From CAZXWK01 sp964644675 (GTDB taxonomy: Bacteria; Actinomycetota; Coriobacteriia; Anaerosomatales; JAAXUF01): DNA of 14,172 nucleotides. The position numbers and the translations under genes are program-made. Positions 5,534-12,636 of this stretch are shown here, one piece after another. The stretch spans positions 1-14,172 of the forward strand of contig CAZXWK010000048.1 in the NCBI GenBank assembly GCA_964644675.1, in the 5' to 3' direction. Position 1 is the first letter of the stretch; each line of letters begins with the position of its first letter. The notes under the pieces are model-generated. The model saw nothing but the letters and a program-made list of their open reading frames with translations, made no database searches and was not told the DNA's origin.

Positions 5534-7731
5534 TGCCTCTTCCACGCTCGCTTGACCGGGATGAAGGCCTCACTCGAGTCAGCGTCGGGCCGGATTGGCA
5601 AGGACCGCAGCCACGACTCGGAGAGCGCGTTGAGCCGGTGCGCTCGCTCGAAGACCGTCTCCGGCACAACGGTGGGCTCGGCGGGTGCGCCGTCGCTCAG
5701 CCGATACGCCCGACCGTCTGCGTAGCCCATGCCGGGAGCGAACAGGTTGTCGTTGAAGACCACCGCGCCGCCCGGGAAGTAGGACCGGGTCGAGACGATC
5801 TCGTCGGAGTCGACGAACAGGCTCCTGCCCATCATGGGCGTCGAGGACGTGTCGAGACCCAGCAGGTCGGTGAGGGTCGGCATGATGTCGACCTGCGATG
5901 CGCTCTTCTTGACCACCATGGGCACCTGTTGGCCCGGGAGGTGGACGATCAGCGGCACGCGCTGATGGTCGCCCATGCCGTACTCGTGGCCGGTCAGCTG
6001 CTTGACGAGCTTCGCGTCGGTGGGCGTCTTGGTCTTGGTGAACCCGGAGTGGTCCCCGTAGATCACGACGATCGTGTTCTCCCAGACGCCTTCCCGCTTG
6101 AGCTTCTCGATGAAGTCTCCCAGTGCGAGGTCGGCATAGCTGATGGCCGAGACGTAGTTGCCGACCTGCGTGCCACGGTACTCGGCGGGCAGCTTGAGCG
6201 GACGCCGCTCGACCGGGATGTACTCGAACGGCGGGTGCGACGACATCGTCACGACGTGGGCGTAGAACGGCTTGCCCTCGGTGCGCAGCTGGCCCAGGAT
6301 CTCGCCGGTCCGCAAGAAGACGGCCTGGTCGGAGGCGCCGCGCCACATCGCATCGGCGGTGCCGAAGTACGACTTGTCGTAGTACTTCTGGAACCCGACC
6401 GAGGGGTACAGCTGCGTGCGGTTCCAGTAGTGCGCGTCGTTCGCGTGCATCGTGACCGTCGAGTACCCCGTTCCCGTGAGGAGCCGGGGCAGTCCCGGTA
6501 TCTCACGGTCGGCGTACGCGAGGACCGACGCCTCACCTGTGGGCGGGGCGTAGAGCGACGTCGAAGCGACGAACTCGGCATCGGACGTGTTGCCGCCCGA
6601 AGACAGCGAGTAGGTGTTCGGGAAGTACCAGCTGTACTTGAGCAGCCGGTTGAGGTTGGGGGTGATCTCAGTACCGCCGACCTTCCGGCCGATCACCATC
6701 GTGTTGAGCGACTCGACCTGGATGACGAGGACGTCTTTGCCCGCGTAGGCGCCCGGCGAGAACGTCGCCACGCGCGAACCCACCTTGGCCTGCCGCACCG
6801 ACTCCACGAGCTTCACGTACGCCTGCTGCGGCGTGAGCGACTCCTCCTTGGACGCGACGCTCTCCTCGACCTCGCGAGCGATCGCCTCCCCGCTGTCACC
6901 CGAGACGTTGCGGAAGAGCGAGGCGACCTGCCACACGCCCATGCCCCGCGCGCGGGAGGCGGCGATCCCGTCGACTACGCCGGTGATGCTCGCGAACAGC
7001 GAGACCTGCACGACGAAGACGGCCAGCGCGGCGACCGCGATGCCAGCGACGATGGGGCTCCGGCGCGTCGGCCGGTAGCCGCCGGAGCGACGCTGCCGCC
7101 GTCTCACGAGTACCGCCGCGAGCGCGAGGAACGGGACGTCGACGAGGAACAGCGCGTGGATCGGCTGCAGCAGCCCGTCGATGCTGTCCTTGACCGTCCC
7201 GACCTGATTCGCGAACGCGAGCATGTGCGGATCGACCATCTGCTCGTAGAAGGCGACGTAGAGCACGTTGCCGAGCATGAGCACCGAGAGCAGCGTGTAC
7301 GCGAGCAGGTCGATCGTGTAGCTGCGGCGCGGCCAGATCAGGTCGGTCAGACCGAAGACCGCGAAGATGCCCGCCGTCTCGAGCAACACCGCCGAGAAGA
7401 CCGAGGGGTCGGCGATGGTGAGATAGCGCGCGAGGAACGCCTTGCCCACGAGCAGCACGAACATCGCGACGAAGAGCAGATCCACGGTGACGCGCGCGGA
7501 GTCCGACGCTGACTTCGCCGTGTCGCCATCGGCGCCGGCCACCCTGCGCCGCGCTCCCTTGCCCGTGTTGCCCCTGCGGCCGCGTTCCGACCGCCGCGGG
7601 CGCGGCGCCGTCCATTCGTGCAGGTCGGTCTCGACCGCCGCGGGGGTCTCGGCAGGCGTGGGCTGCACGCCGTCGAGGGACGAGGCGGGCTGCGCGGACT
7701 CGGAGTCGTATGTCTGGAACTCGTCGTTCAC
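5530..7731 (-). CDS. LTA-synthase-family membrane sulfatase, first copy
   Basis: 733 aa. The start is the GTG at 7731 with a GAGGAG ribosome-binding site at 7736-7741, only 4 nt upstream. Residues 1-80 form a hydrophilic cytoplasmic tail, first acidic and Pro/Ser/Thr-rich, then strongly basic (PRPRRSERGRRGN), likely disordered. Five membrane segments follow (about 82-101, 110-130, 139-162, 190-209, 227-249). The extracytoplasmic sulfatase domain carries VLVIQVESLN (Glu340), GGNTSDAEF (Thr382, nucleophile), MHANDAHYWNRTQLYP (His429, Trp436, Arg438), MSSHPPF (His499) and YGDHSG (Asp560, His561). This is a complete LtaS-type metal and substrate site, so a polyglycerolphosphate-type polymerase or primase is likely; substrate is inferred. 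The purF stop is only 14 nt upstream and the second copy overlaps downstream, so it is probably co-transcribed with both. Confidence 0.9.
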   Translation of the reverse strand: MNDEFQTYDSESAQPASSLDGVQPTPAETPAAVETDLHEWTAPRPRRSERGRRGNTGKGARRRVAGADGDTAKSASDSARVTVDLLFVAMFVLLVGKAFLARYLTIADPSVFSAVLLETAGIFAVFGLTDLIWPRRSYTIDLLAYTLLSVLMLGNVLYVAFYEQMVDPHMLAFANQVGTVKDSIDGLLQPIHALFLVDVPFLALAAVLVRRRQRRSGGYRPTRRSPIVAGIAVAALAVFVVQVSLFASITGVVDGIAASRARGMGVWQVASLFRNVSGDSGEAIAREVEESVASKEESLTPQQAYVKLVESVRQAKVGSRVATFSPGAYAGKDVLVIQVESLNTMVIGRKVGGTEITPNLNRLLKYSWYFPNTYSLSSGGNTSDAEFVASTSLYAPPTGEASVLAYADREIPGLPRLLTGTGYSTVTMHANDAHYWNRTQLYPSVGFQKYYDKSYFGTADAMWRGASDQAVFLRTGEILGQLRTEGKPFYAHVVTMSSHPPFEYIPVERRPLKLPAEYRGTQVGNYVSAISYADLALGDFIEKLKREGVWENTIVVIYGDHSGFTKTKTPTDAKLVKQLTGHEYGMGDHQRVPLIVHLPGQQVPMVVKKSASQVDIMPTLTDLLGLDTSSTPMMGRSLFVDSDEIVSTRSYFPGGAVVFNDNLFAPGMGYADGRAYRLSDGAPAEPTVVPETVFERAHRLNALSESWLRSLPIRPDADSSEAFIPVKRAWKRQ

Positions 7732-7745
7732 GTGGCTCCTCGGCG

Positions 7746-9206
7746 CTAGCCGCAGCTCTCAAGAGCGAGCTTGCCGGCCTTCACGGACTCGGGGATCTCA
7801 ATCGGGTACTCGCCGTCGAAGCACGCCAGACAGAACTCGTCCGGGTTGGCGCCCGTCGAAGCGACCATCGCGCCAAGCGAGAGGTACGCGAGCGAATCCG
7901 CGCCGATGTGCTCCCGAATCTCCTCGACCGACTTGGACGAGGCGATGAGCTGCTCTTGGGTGTCGGTGTCGATTCCGTAGAAGCACGGCCACTGTACCGG
8001 CGGCGACGTGATGCGCATGTGCACCTCGGCGGCGCCCGCTTCGCGCAGCAGCGCGACGAGCTTGCGCGTCGTGTTGCCGCGAACGATGGAGTCGTCCACC
8101 ACCACCAGGCGCTTGCCCGCGATGGCGTGCTTGAGCGGGTTGAGCTTGAGCCGGATGCCCTGCTGGCGGATGGTCTGGCTCGGCGAGATGAAGGTGCGGC
8201 CGACGTAGCGGTTCTTGGCGAGGCCCTCGCCGTAGGAGATGCCGCTCTCCGCCGCGAAGCCGACGGCGGCAGGGATTCCGGAGTCGGGAACGCCGATGAC
8301 GAGGTCCGCCTCGACCGGCGCCTCGCCGGCGAGCGCCGCGCCCATGTTGCGGCGCGCCTCGTAGAGCGAGCAGTCGATCATCTCGGAGTCGGGGCGCGCG
8401 AAGTAGACGAACTCGAACATGCAGAGCGAGTGCTTCTGCGCGGGGACGGCCTGCTCGGCCTCGACGCCCGCGCCGGAGAGCTTGAGCATCTCGCCGGGCG
8501 CCACGTCGCGCAGGTAGGTGGCCCCGACGATGTCGAGCGCACATGTTTCGCTCGCAACGACCCAGCCGTGCCCGTCGGGCAGCTCGCCCAGGACGAGCGG
8601 GCGAACGCCGTGCGGATCGCGGAACGCGTAGACGGCGTTCTCGGTGGTGAGCACGACCGCGTAGGCGCCGCGGATGAGCTTCATGGTCTCGCGGATGCCC
8701 TCGCGAATGTGGTTCGTCTTTTGGGTGAAGAAGCCGATGAGCGTCGCGATGACCTCGGAGTCGGTGGTCGAGCGGAAGCGCAGGCCGTTGTCCTTCAGGC
8801 CCTCGCGCAGCTCGTGCGTGTTCACCAGGTTACCGTTGTGCGCGAGCGCGATGACCTGGTGACCGATGGTCGACAGGTGCGGCTGCGCGTTCTCCCAGCT
8901 GGTGGAGGAGCCGGTGGTCGAGTAGCGCGTGTGCCCGATAGCGACGTCGCCGGTGAGCGAGTCGAGGTCGCTCTCGCGGAAGACGCGGGAGACCAGACCG
9001 AGGTTCTTGGTCACGGTCACCGTCTCGCCGTCGCCCACCGCGATGCCGGCCGATTCCTGGCCGCGGTGCTGCAGGGCGTGCAGGCCGAAGTAGGTCAGCC
9101 GCGCGACGTCCTCGCTCGGCGCATAAACGGCGAAAACCCCGCACGCCTCTTCAGGGCGGTCGGGGCGGTCTTCGAGCAAGAACTCATCACGCGTTTCGGC
9201 GGTCAT
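7746..9206 (-). CDS. purF: Amidophosphoribosyltransferase PurF (Fe-S type)
   Basis: 486 aa from the ATG at 9206. Commits PRPP and glutamine to purine synthesis by making 5-phosphoribosylamine. The N-terminal Ntn glutaminase begins at Cys22 (EEACGVF), so a 21-residue propeptide should be removed to expose the nucleophile; GLHALQHRGQESAGIA (41-56), GHTRYSTTG (91-99) and AHNGNLVN (122-129) follow. The phosphoribosyltransferase domain has the PRPP loop VVVDDSIVRGNTT (368-380). Cys262, Cys408, Cys459 and Cys462 correspond to the four ligands of the [4Fe-4S] cluster of the Bacillus enzyme, so this is the oxygen-sensitive class. A GTG at 9269 is in frame but would add an Arg/Pro-rich stretch overlapping the candidate promoter; the ribosome-binding site at the chosen start is weak. 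The first sulfatase gene begins 14 nt after its stop. Confidence 0.97.
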   Translation of the reverse strand: MTAETRDEFLLEDRPDRPEEACGVFAVYAPSEDVARLTYFGLHALQHRGQESAGIAVGDGETVTVTKNLGLVSRVFRESDLDSLTGDVAIGHTRYSTTGSSTSWENAQPHLSTIGHQVIALAHNGNLVNTHELREGLKDNGLRFRSTTDSEVIATLIGFFTQKTNHIREGIRETMKLIRGAYAVVLTTENAVYAFRDPHGVRPLVLGELPDGHGWVVASETCALDIVGATYLRDVAPGEMLKLSGAGVEAEQAVPAQKHSLCMFEFVYFARPDSEMIDCSLYEARRNMGAALAGEAPVEADLVIGVPDSGIPAAVGFAAESGISYGEGLAKNRYVGRTFISPSQTIRQQGIRLKLNPLKHAIAGKRLVVVDDSIVRGNTTRKLVALLREAGAAEVHMRITSPPVQWPCFYGIDTDTQEQLIASSKSVEEIREHIGADSLAYLSLGAMVASTGANPDEFCLACFDGEYPIEIPESVKAGKLALESCG

Positions 9207-9252
9207 GGGAGATTCGAGGCCTCGTGTCGGTCGAGGGCGGCGGAACGCGCGT

Positions 9253-9261
9253 AGTCTAGCA
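9253..9261 (-). promoter_or_regulatory. Candidate extended -10 promoter for purF
   Basis: On the minus strand TGCTAGACT reads as TG-C-TAGACT (4 of 6 to TATAAT), 47 nt before the purF ATG and downstream of the terminator hairpin at 9326-9359. There is no good -35 at 17 nt. The position fits the start of a purF-sulfatase transcript. The gap 9207-9382 holds no gene. Confidence 0.4.
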
Positions 9262-9325
9262 CGATTCACGCCGAGATTCGCGGCTCCGGGACACGCGTTG
9301 CCGAGCCATCACCCGCGCACGAGCG

Positions 9326-9359
9326 GAAGGGCCCGCCCCGATGACGGGACGGGCCCTTC
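9326..9359 (-). terminator. Long hairpin terminator after the surface-protein gene
   Basis: Two 15-nt arms (9326-9340 and 9345-9359) enclose a 4-nt loop. On the minus-strand RNA all 15 positions pair, with one G-U; on the plus strand the same position would be a C-A mismatch, which supports function in the minus-strand transcript. It begins 23 nt past the stop of the surface-protein gene. No U-tract follows. Confidence 0.75.
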
Positions 9360-9382
9360 GCTCAGTCACTGCGGGCGCTACG

Positions 9383-12367
9383 CTACTGAAGCGCAGCGTC
9401 GATCTGCTGGCGCACCTTGGCACTCACGGAGTTGGGACCACCGTAGACGAGCACCTCGTTGATGATCTGCTTGTACTTGGTGATGAATCCCTTGGTCTCG
9501 CCCGGCAGCTCGCTGCCCTTGACCACGAGCAGCGGACCGTTGGAGGCGCCCATGTCCACGCCACCGGTCAGCGCGTCGGGGATCTTGGCGGCTACGCCGA
9601 TCTTGTGAGCGTCGAGCCAGGCCATGTCGTAGGCCTTCTGCGCGATCGCGACCGAGGTCGAGTAGCGGTTGAGGCCCCACATGCGGCCGGACGCCGTCAC
9701 GGCGCCGTACACCGCGTTGTCGACCGACGCGGGACCGCCGGCCACGTAGACCGCCGACGGGGTGAGCGACGCAAGCGCGCTCGCCGTCGCGGGCGGCAGG
9801 CCGTTCTTGGTCACGAGCAGGATCGGGGCGCCCTTGGATCCGGAGATCGCCGAGGCCGAGAGCGCGTCGCCGAACTTCTCGGCATCGGCGCCGTTCGCGA
9901 TGATCGCGAAGTTCGGCAGCGTCTTGCCGGCGTCCTCGGCGACCTTGCGGGCCCGGAGCGCGACCTGACGCGCGGTCTCGTAGCGGTCACCGTACGGCAG
10001 GCGCTCGACGTTCGCCGCACCGACGACCGCGGCGAACTCGGCGATGCGCGCCTCGGGGACCGAGTTCGGGCCGCCCACGACGTACACCTTGGTGGTGCCG
10101 CCGTTCTTGGTGTTGATGGCCTTGATCGAGGCGAGCGCGCTGGCCGCGTTGGCGTCACGCTTGCCGGTCAGGAGCATCGGGGCGTCGTACGCCCAGCACA
10201 GGCTGGCGGCAGTCAACGGGTCGGCCGCTGCCGCGTCGTCACCGGAGGCGACGACGACGTTGGTCACGCCGGCCCAACCCGGGAAGCGGTTGCCGGCGAT
10301 GGCGGAAGCGGTCGCGAAGCGGTCGGAGCCGTAGAGACGGCCCGGCTTCGCCATCAACGCGGCGTTCGCGACGATGCCGGTCTGGTAGCCCACGGGCAGC
10401 TCATCGGCGTTGCCGAGCGACTGTACGTCATCGAAGTACTCGTTGGCGTACATGCCGGACTCGTCAAAGAAGCCGAGACGGATGGGCATGATGCCCGGGC
10501 CGTACCACAGCTGCTGGAAGCGATAGTCGCCGTTCGCATCGGTCTTAGCGAGCTGGAACGGCGTGTAGCTGTACGGGCTCGACAGCACGTTGACCGTCGG
10601 CCGGTAGGCCCACACGGTGACGCCGGCGAGCGGCGCGCCGGTGAGCGCGTCGGTCACGCGCCCGGACACGAACGGCGTGACGTAGTCGAGCGCGAAGTCG
10701 ATGTTCTTCGCGGGCGCATCCGGCGAGCCGTAGAAGACGTCGGCCTGCCCGGCCGCAAGCGCCACAGCCGCGCTGTCGAATGGATCGGTGATGTTGTGAC
10801 CCTTGTAGAACTGTCCCATGTAGGCGGGATACGGCTCTCTGTCGAGAGGCTGAACCGAGGCCTTGAGCGGCACGGTCCACACGCCGGCCGCGACGAAGCG
10901 CTCGTCACGGAACTCCCAGTAGCCCTTGCTGTTCGAATACGCGGTACCCCACGGCGTGTCGCCGATGGGGACCTGCGCGACCACATCAGCCCCGGGTGCC
11001 ACCGAGTAGAGGCGGACGGGCATGTTGGGGAGCGGGTTGCCGGCCTTGTCGGTCACTCGACCGGACGCGATGACCGGGATCTCCGTGAGCACCGCGTCGT
11101 ACGTGCCCTCAGCAGCGCCGCCTGCCACCGTTATCGGGTCGGCACCGGAGGAGCTCCACGAGTCGTCCCACCACTCGGGGACGTAGCGCCGCGGACCGTC
11201 GTTCTCATCATCGCTGAAGTTCACGGTCCATGCGCCGTCGGCGAGATTGCGCAGGTAGTAGTAGCCGTTCGCGTCGGACACGGTCTCGGCGTAGCCCGAG
11301 ATCGCTTGAGCTCCCGCTCCGGGAGCGGTCACCGAGTTCGCGTAGACCCCGACGCCCGCGCACGGCTTGCCCTGCTCGTCCACCAGGCGCCCCTGGATCG
11401 AGGGCGCGTACAGATCGAGCGCGGCATCGAGGCCGTTGATGGGATCGGCCGTGCCGAGGAAGACCTTCGCGGGCTCACCCGGCTCGGTCGTCATGTGCCA
11501 GTTGTTGTAGAACTCCGGCTGGTACCGGTCGCTCCAGTAGAGCGGCTGGAACAGCACCGCGTAGTCCACGCCCTGCTCGAGGTCGAACAGGATGTAGTCG
11601 CCGTTGCGGTCCGTGATCGCATACATCATCGGGCCCGGCTGCGACGTGTAGCCCTCGGTCTCCGCGAACCACGGCATGGCCTGGACAAGCGTGTAGGGCG
11701 CCGGGTTCCCGGTGTCGGCATAGGTCACTCGACCGGTGACGCTCGCGGACACGTTGCGCACGTTGAGGTTGTACATACCGATGCCGCGCTCGTCGAGCAC
11801 GGTGTAGGGCACGACACGCACGTAGTACGTGCCGGCCGCCGGAGCCTTCCACACGATCCGGCTGTAGTAGTCCGGGATGGTGGGCAGGTCGGCTTTCGCC
11901 GCCGATCCCGGGGGCGACATGCGGGTCCACAGGTCGCGGGTCGTGTAGATCATCTCACCCGCGGAGTTGTAGAGCTCGAGCACGGCCGCGACACCGGAGT
12001 ACGGGTAGATCGTGGTGTCGGCCTCGGCGCTCGCCGACTTGCCGGTCGTGTTGTTGATCTCGGGATCGGTCGCCGCGATCACGTACACCCGATTCGCGTC
12101 CGCCGAGAACTTCGCGTAGTCGACGTCGCTGACCGTGCTGAGCGTCCGGGACTGAGGTGCCCCGTTGACCTCGATCGGCTTGGCGGTCGCCACGGTGTTG
12201 TCGTACTCGTAGGCGTCCGGTGCGTACTCGGTCGGGTACATCTTCCCCGCTGCAACGTCCTTAGCACCCGCGAGCGCAACGCCGAGCGTTGCGACGAGTG
12301 CCAGCGCCAGCGAGATCGCGCAGATCCGCCAGAACACGCGGCTGCGCGAACCGACTAAGGCCCTCAT
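9383..12367 (-). CDS. Secreted surface protein: pre-peptidase-type domain, four carboxypeptidase-regulatory-like modules, three CWB2 repeats
   Basis: 994 aa from the ATG at 12367, chosen for the strong purine-rich GAGGGGGGAG just upstream and because a signal peptide starts there (SRSRVFWR, hydrophobic ICAISLALALVATLGVALAGA, likely cleavage near residue 35). Residues 47-205 look like a bacterial pre-peptidase C-terminal domain (DAYEYDNTVATAKPI, DVDYAKFSADANRVYVIAA, AGTYYVRVVPY). Residues 207-671 hold four Ig-like carboxypeptidase-regulatory modules, each opening with a GRV/GRL-type strand and ending in an aromatic YxPE[FW][YW]-like tail. Residues 677-990 hold three CWB2 repeats (GSDRFATA, YGDRYETA, GLNRYSTS; each ending in a GGPxSV block). 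No catalytic domain, LPXTG motif or C-terminal anchor is visible, so attachment is probably non-covalent through CWB2. It is flanked by its own candidate promoter and a terminator. Precise role unknown; adhesion or structural display is inferred. Confidence 0.88.
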   Translation of the reverse strand: MRALVGSRSRVFWRICAISLALALVATLGVALAGAKDVAAGKMYPTEYAPDAYEYDNTVATAKPIEVNGAPQSRTLSTVSDVDYAKFSADANRVYVIAATDPEINNTTGKSASAEADTTIYPYSGVAAVLELYNSAGEMIYTTRDLWTRMSPPGSAAKADLPTIPDYYSRIVWKAPAAGTYYVRVVPYTVLDERGIGMYNLNVRNVSASVTGRVTYADTGNPAPYTLVQAMPWFAETEGYTSQPGPMMYAITDRNGDYILFDLEQGVDYAVLFQPLYWSDRYQPEFYNNWHMTTEPGEPAKVFLGTADPINGLDAALDLYAPSIQGRLVDEQGKPCAGVGVYANSVTAPGAGAQAISGYAETVSDANGYYYLRNLADGAWTVNFSDDENDGPRRYVPEWWDDSWSSSGADPITVAGGAAEGTYDAVLTEIPVIASGRVTDKAGNPLPNMPVRLYSVAPGADVVAQVPIGDTPWGTAYSNSKGYWEFRDERFVAAGVWTVPLKASVQPLDREPYPAYMGQFYKGHNITDPFDSAAVALAAGQADVFYGSPDAPAKNIDFALDYVTPFVSGRVTDALTGAPLAGVTVWAYRPTVNVLSSPYSYTPFQLAKTDANGDYRFQQLWYGPGIMPIRLGFFDESGMYANEYFDDVQSLGNADELPVGYQTGIVANAALMAKPGRLYGSDRFATASAIAGNRFPGWAGVTNVVVASGDDAAAADPLTAASLCWAYDAPMLLTGKRDANAASALASIKAINTKNGGTTKVYVVGGPNSVPEARIAEFAAVVGAANVERLPYGDRYETARQVALRARKVAEDAGKTLPNFAIIANGADAEKFGDALSASAISGSKGAPILLVTKNGLPPATASALASLTPSAVYVAGGPASVDNAVYGAVTASGRMWGLNRYSTSVAIAQKAYDMAWLDAHKIGVAAKIPDALTGGVDMGASNGPLLVVKGSELPGETKGFITKYKQIINEVLVYGGPNSVSAKVRQQIDAALQ
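9398..10339 (-). repeat. Three CWB2 (cell wall binding type 2) repeats encoded in tandem
   Basis: Coding segment for residues 677-990 of the surface protein. Repeat 1 covers about 677-775 (RLYGSDRFATASAIA to VYVVGGPNSV), repeat 2 about 789-885 (RLPYGDRYETARQVA to VYVAGGPASV), repeat 3 about 895-990 (RMWGLNRYSTSVAIA to VLVYGGPNSV). Each has a central LL-rich strand (APMLLTG, APILLVT, GPLLVVK). Repeat 3 has diverged at the GxDRY signature, where Asn replaces Asp. CWB2 domains usually occur in threes, as here. Confidence 0.85.
10355..11749 (-). repeat. Four carboxypeptidase-regulatory-like modules encoded in tandem
   Basis: Coding segment for residues 207-671. Module starts: SASVTGRVTYADTGNPAP (207), SIQGRLVDEQGKPCAG (323), VIASGRVTDKAGNPLP (432), FVSGRVTDALTGAPLAG (566). 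Each has a mid-module D-x-NG-x-Y or S-KG-Y turn (253, 365, 480, 610) and a tail: YQPEFYNNW (282), YVPEWWDDSW (395), YMGQFYKGH (516), YANEYFDDV (640). The modules have diverged in sequence but keep the same order of blocks, which points to old internal duplication. Confidence 0.7.
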
Positions 12368-12370
12368 GGC

Positions 12371-12379
12371 TCCCCCCTC
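12371..12379 (-). promoter_or_regulatory. Purine-rich ribosome-binding site that fixes the surface-protein start
   Basis: The minus strand reads AGGGGGGAG, ending 3 nt before the ATG at 12367. The in-frame codon at 12427 has no such site and would place 20 hydrophilic residues before the signal peptide, so the shorter start is preferred. Confidence 0.65.
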
Positions 12380-12447
12380 TGTAGAGCCGAGGCCGACCTG
12401 ATGCTGCCCGGCGGCCGGCCGCGGCAAGAACGAGACGACTCCCCGTG

Positions 12448-12476
12448 AGAATACCCAAGCCAGTCACGCATATCCA
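12448..12476 (-). promoter_or_regulatory. Candidate promoter for the surface-protein gene
   Basis: On the minus strand TGGATA (12471-12476, 4 of 6 to TTGACA) and TATTCT (12448-12453, 4 of 6 to TATAAT) are separated by exactly 17 nt. The predicted leader is about 75 nt and contains a perfect 12-nt palindrome GCGGCCGGCCGC (12411-12422). The spacer carries a 14-nt block close to one in the lipoprotein promoter. The remainder of the 269-nt gap 12368-12636 has no convincing gene. Confidence 0.45.
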
Positions 12477-12600
12477 CTCGGAAACAGCAGCGAACGGCGA
12501 GCGGCCGGGGCGCGTGCGCGGTTCCGCGAGAGGACTCACGAACGCGAGCAGTTCCGGAAGCGGTCAGGAGCGGTTAAGCGGGCGAGGATACGCTGGCGCC

Positions 12601-12618
12601 CTCCCCGGGGGGTGGGAG
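12601..12618 (-). terminator. Possible weak hairpin after purL
   Basis: A CTCCC / GGGAG 5-bp stem with an 8-nt loop lies 18 nt past the purL stop. A separate 10-nt palindrome GAGGATCCTC occurs just after the stop codon. Neither is a convincing intrinsic terminator, so the end of the purL transcript is not resolved. Confidence 0.2.
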
Positions 12619-12636
12619 CCGCCGGAGGATCCTCTC

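Noticed and set aside
3414..5669. Upstream in-frame extension of purM to a 1103-codon frame
   Set aside because: The extra residues are the wrong-frame reading of the second sulfatase, Arg-rich and without motifs. PurM homology begins at the ATG at 3413.
5638..7512. Plus-strand open frame of 624 codons opposite the first sulfatase
   Set aside because: Same reason: antisense shadow with no recognisable domain, opposite a complete LtaS-type gene.
9207..9269. Longer purF start at GTG 9269
   Set aside because: It would add 21 Arg/Pro-rich residues before the normal propeptide and overlap the candidate -10. The ATG at 9206 already gives a typical short propeptide before Cys22.
9341..12358. Plus-strand open frame of 1005 codons antisense to the surface-protein gene
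   Set aside because: Its translation is Arg/Val/Asp/Gly-rich with no domain or signal, while the minus strand encodes recognisable PPC, regulatory and CWB2 blocks. Long antisense frames are expected at this G+C content because stop codons are rare.
12261..12539. Short minus-strand frame of 92 codons overlapping the surface-protein start
   Set aside because: No ribosome-binding site, no motif, overlaps the promoter and signal peptide of the real gene in another frame.
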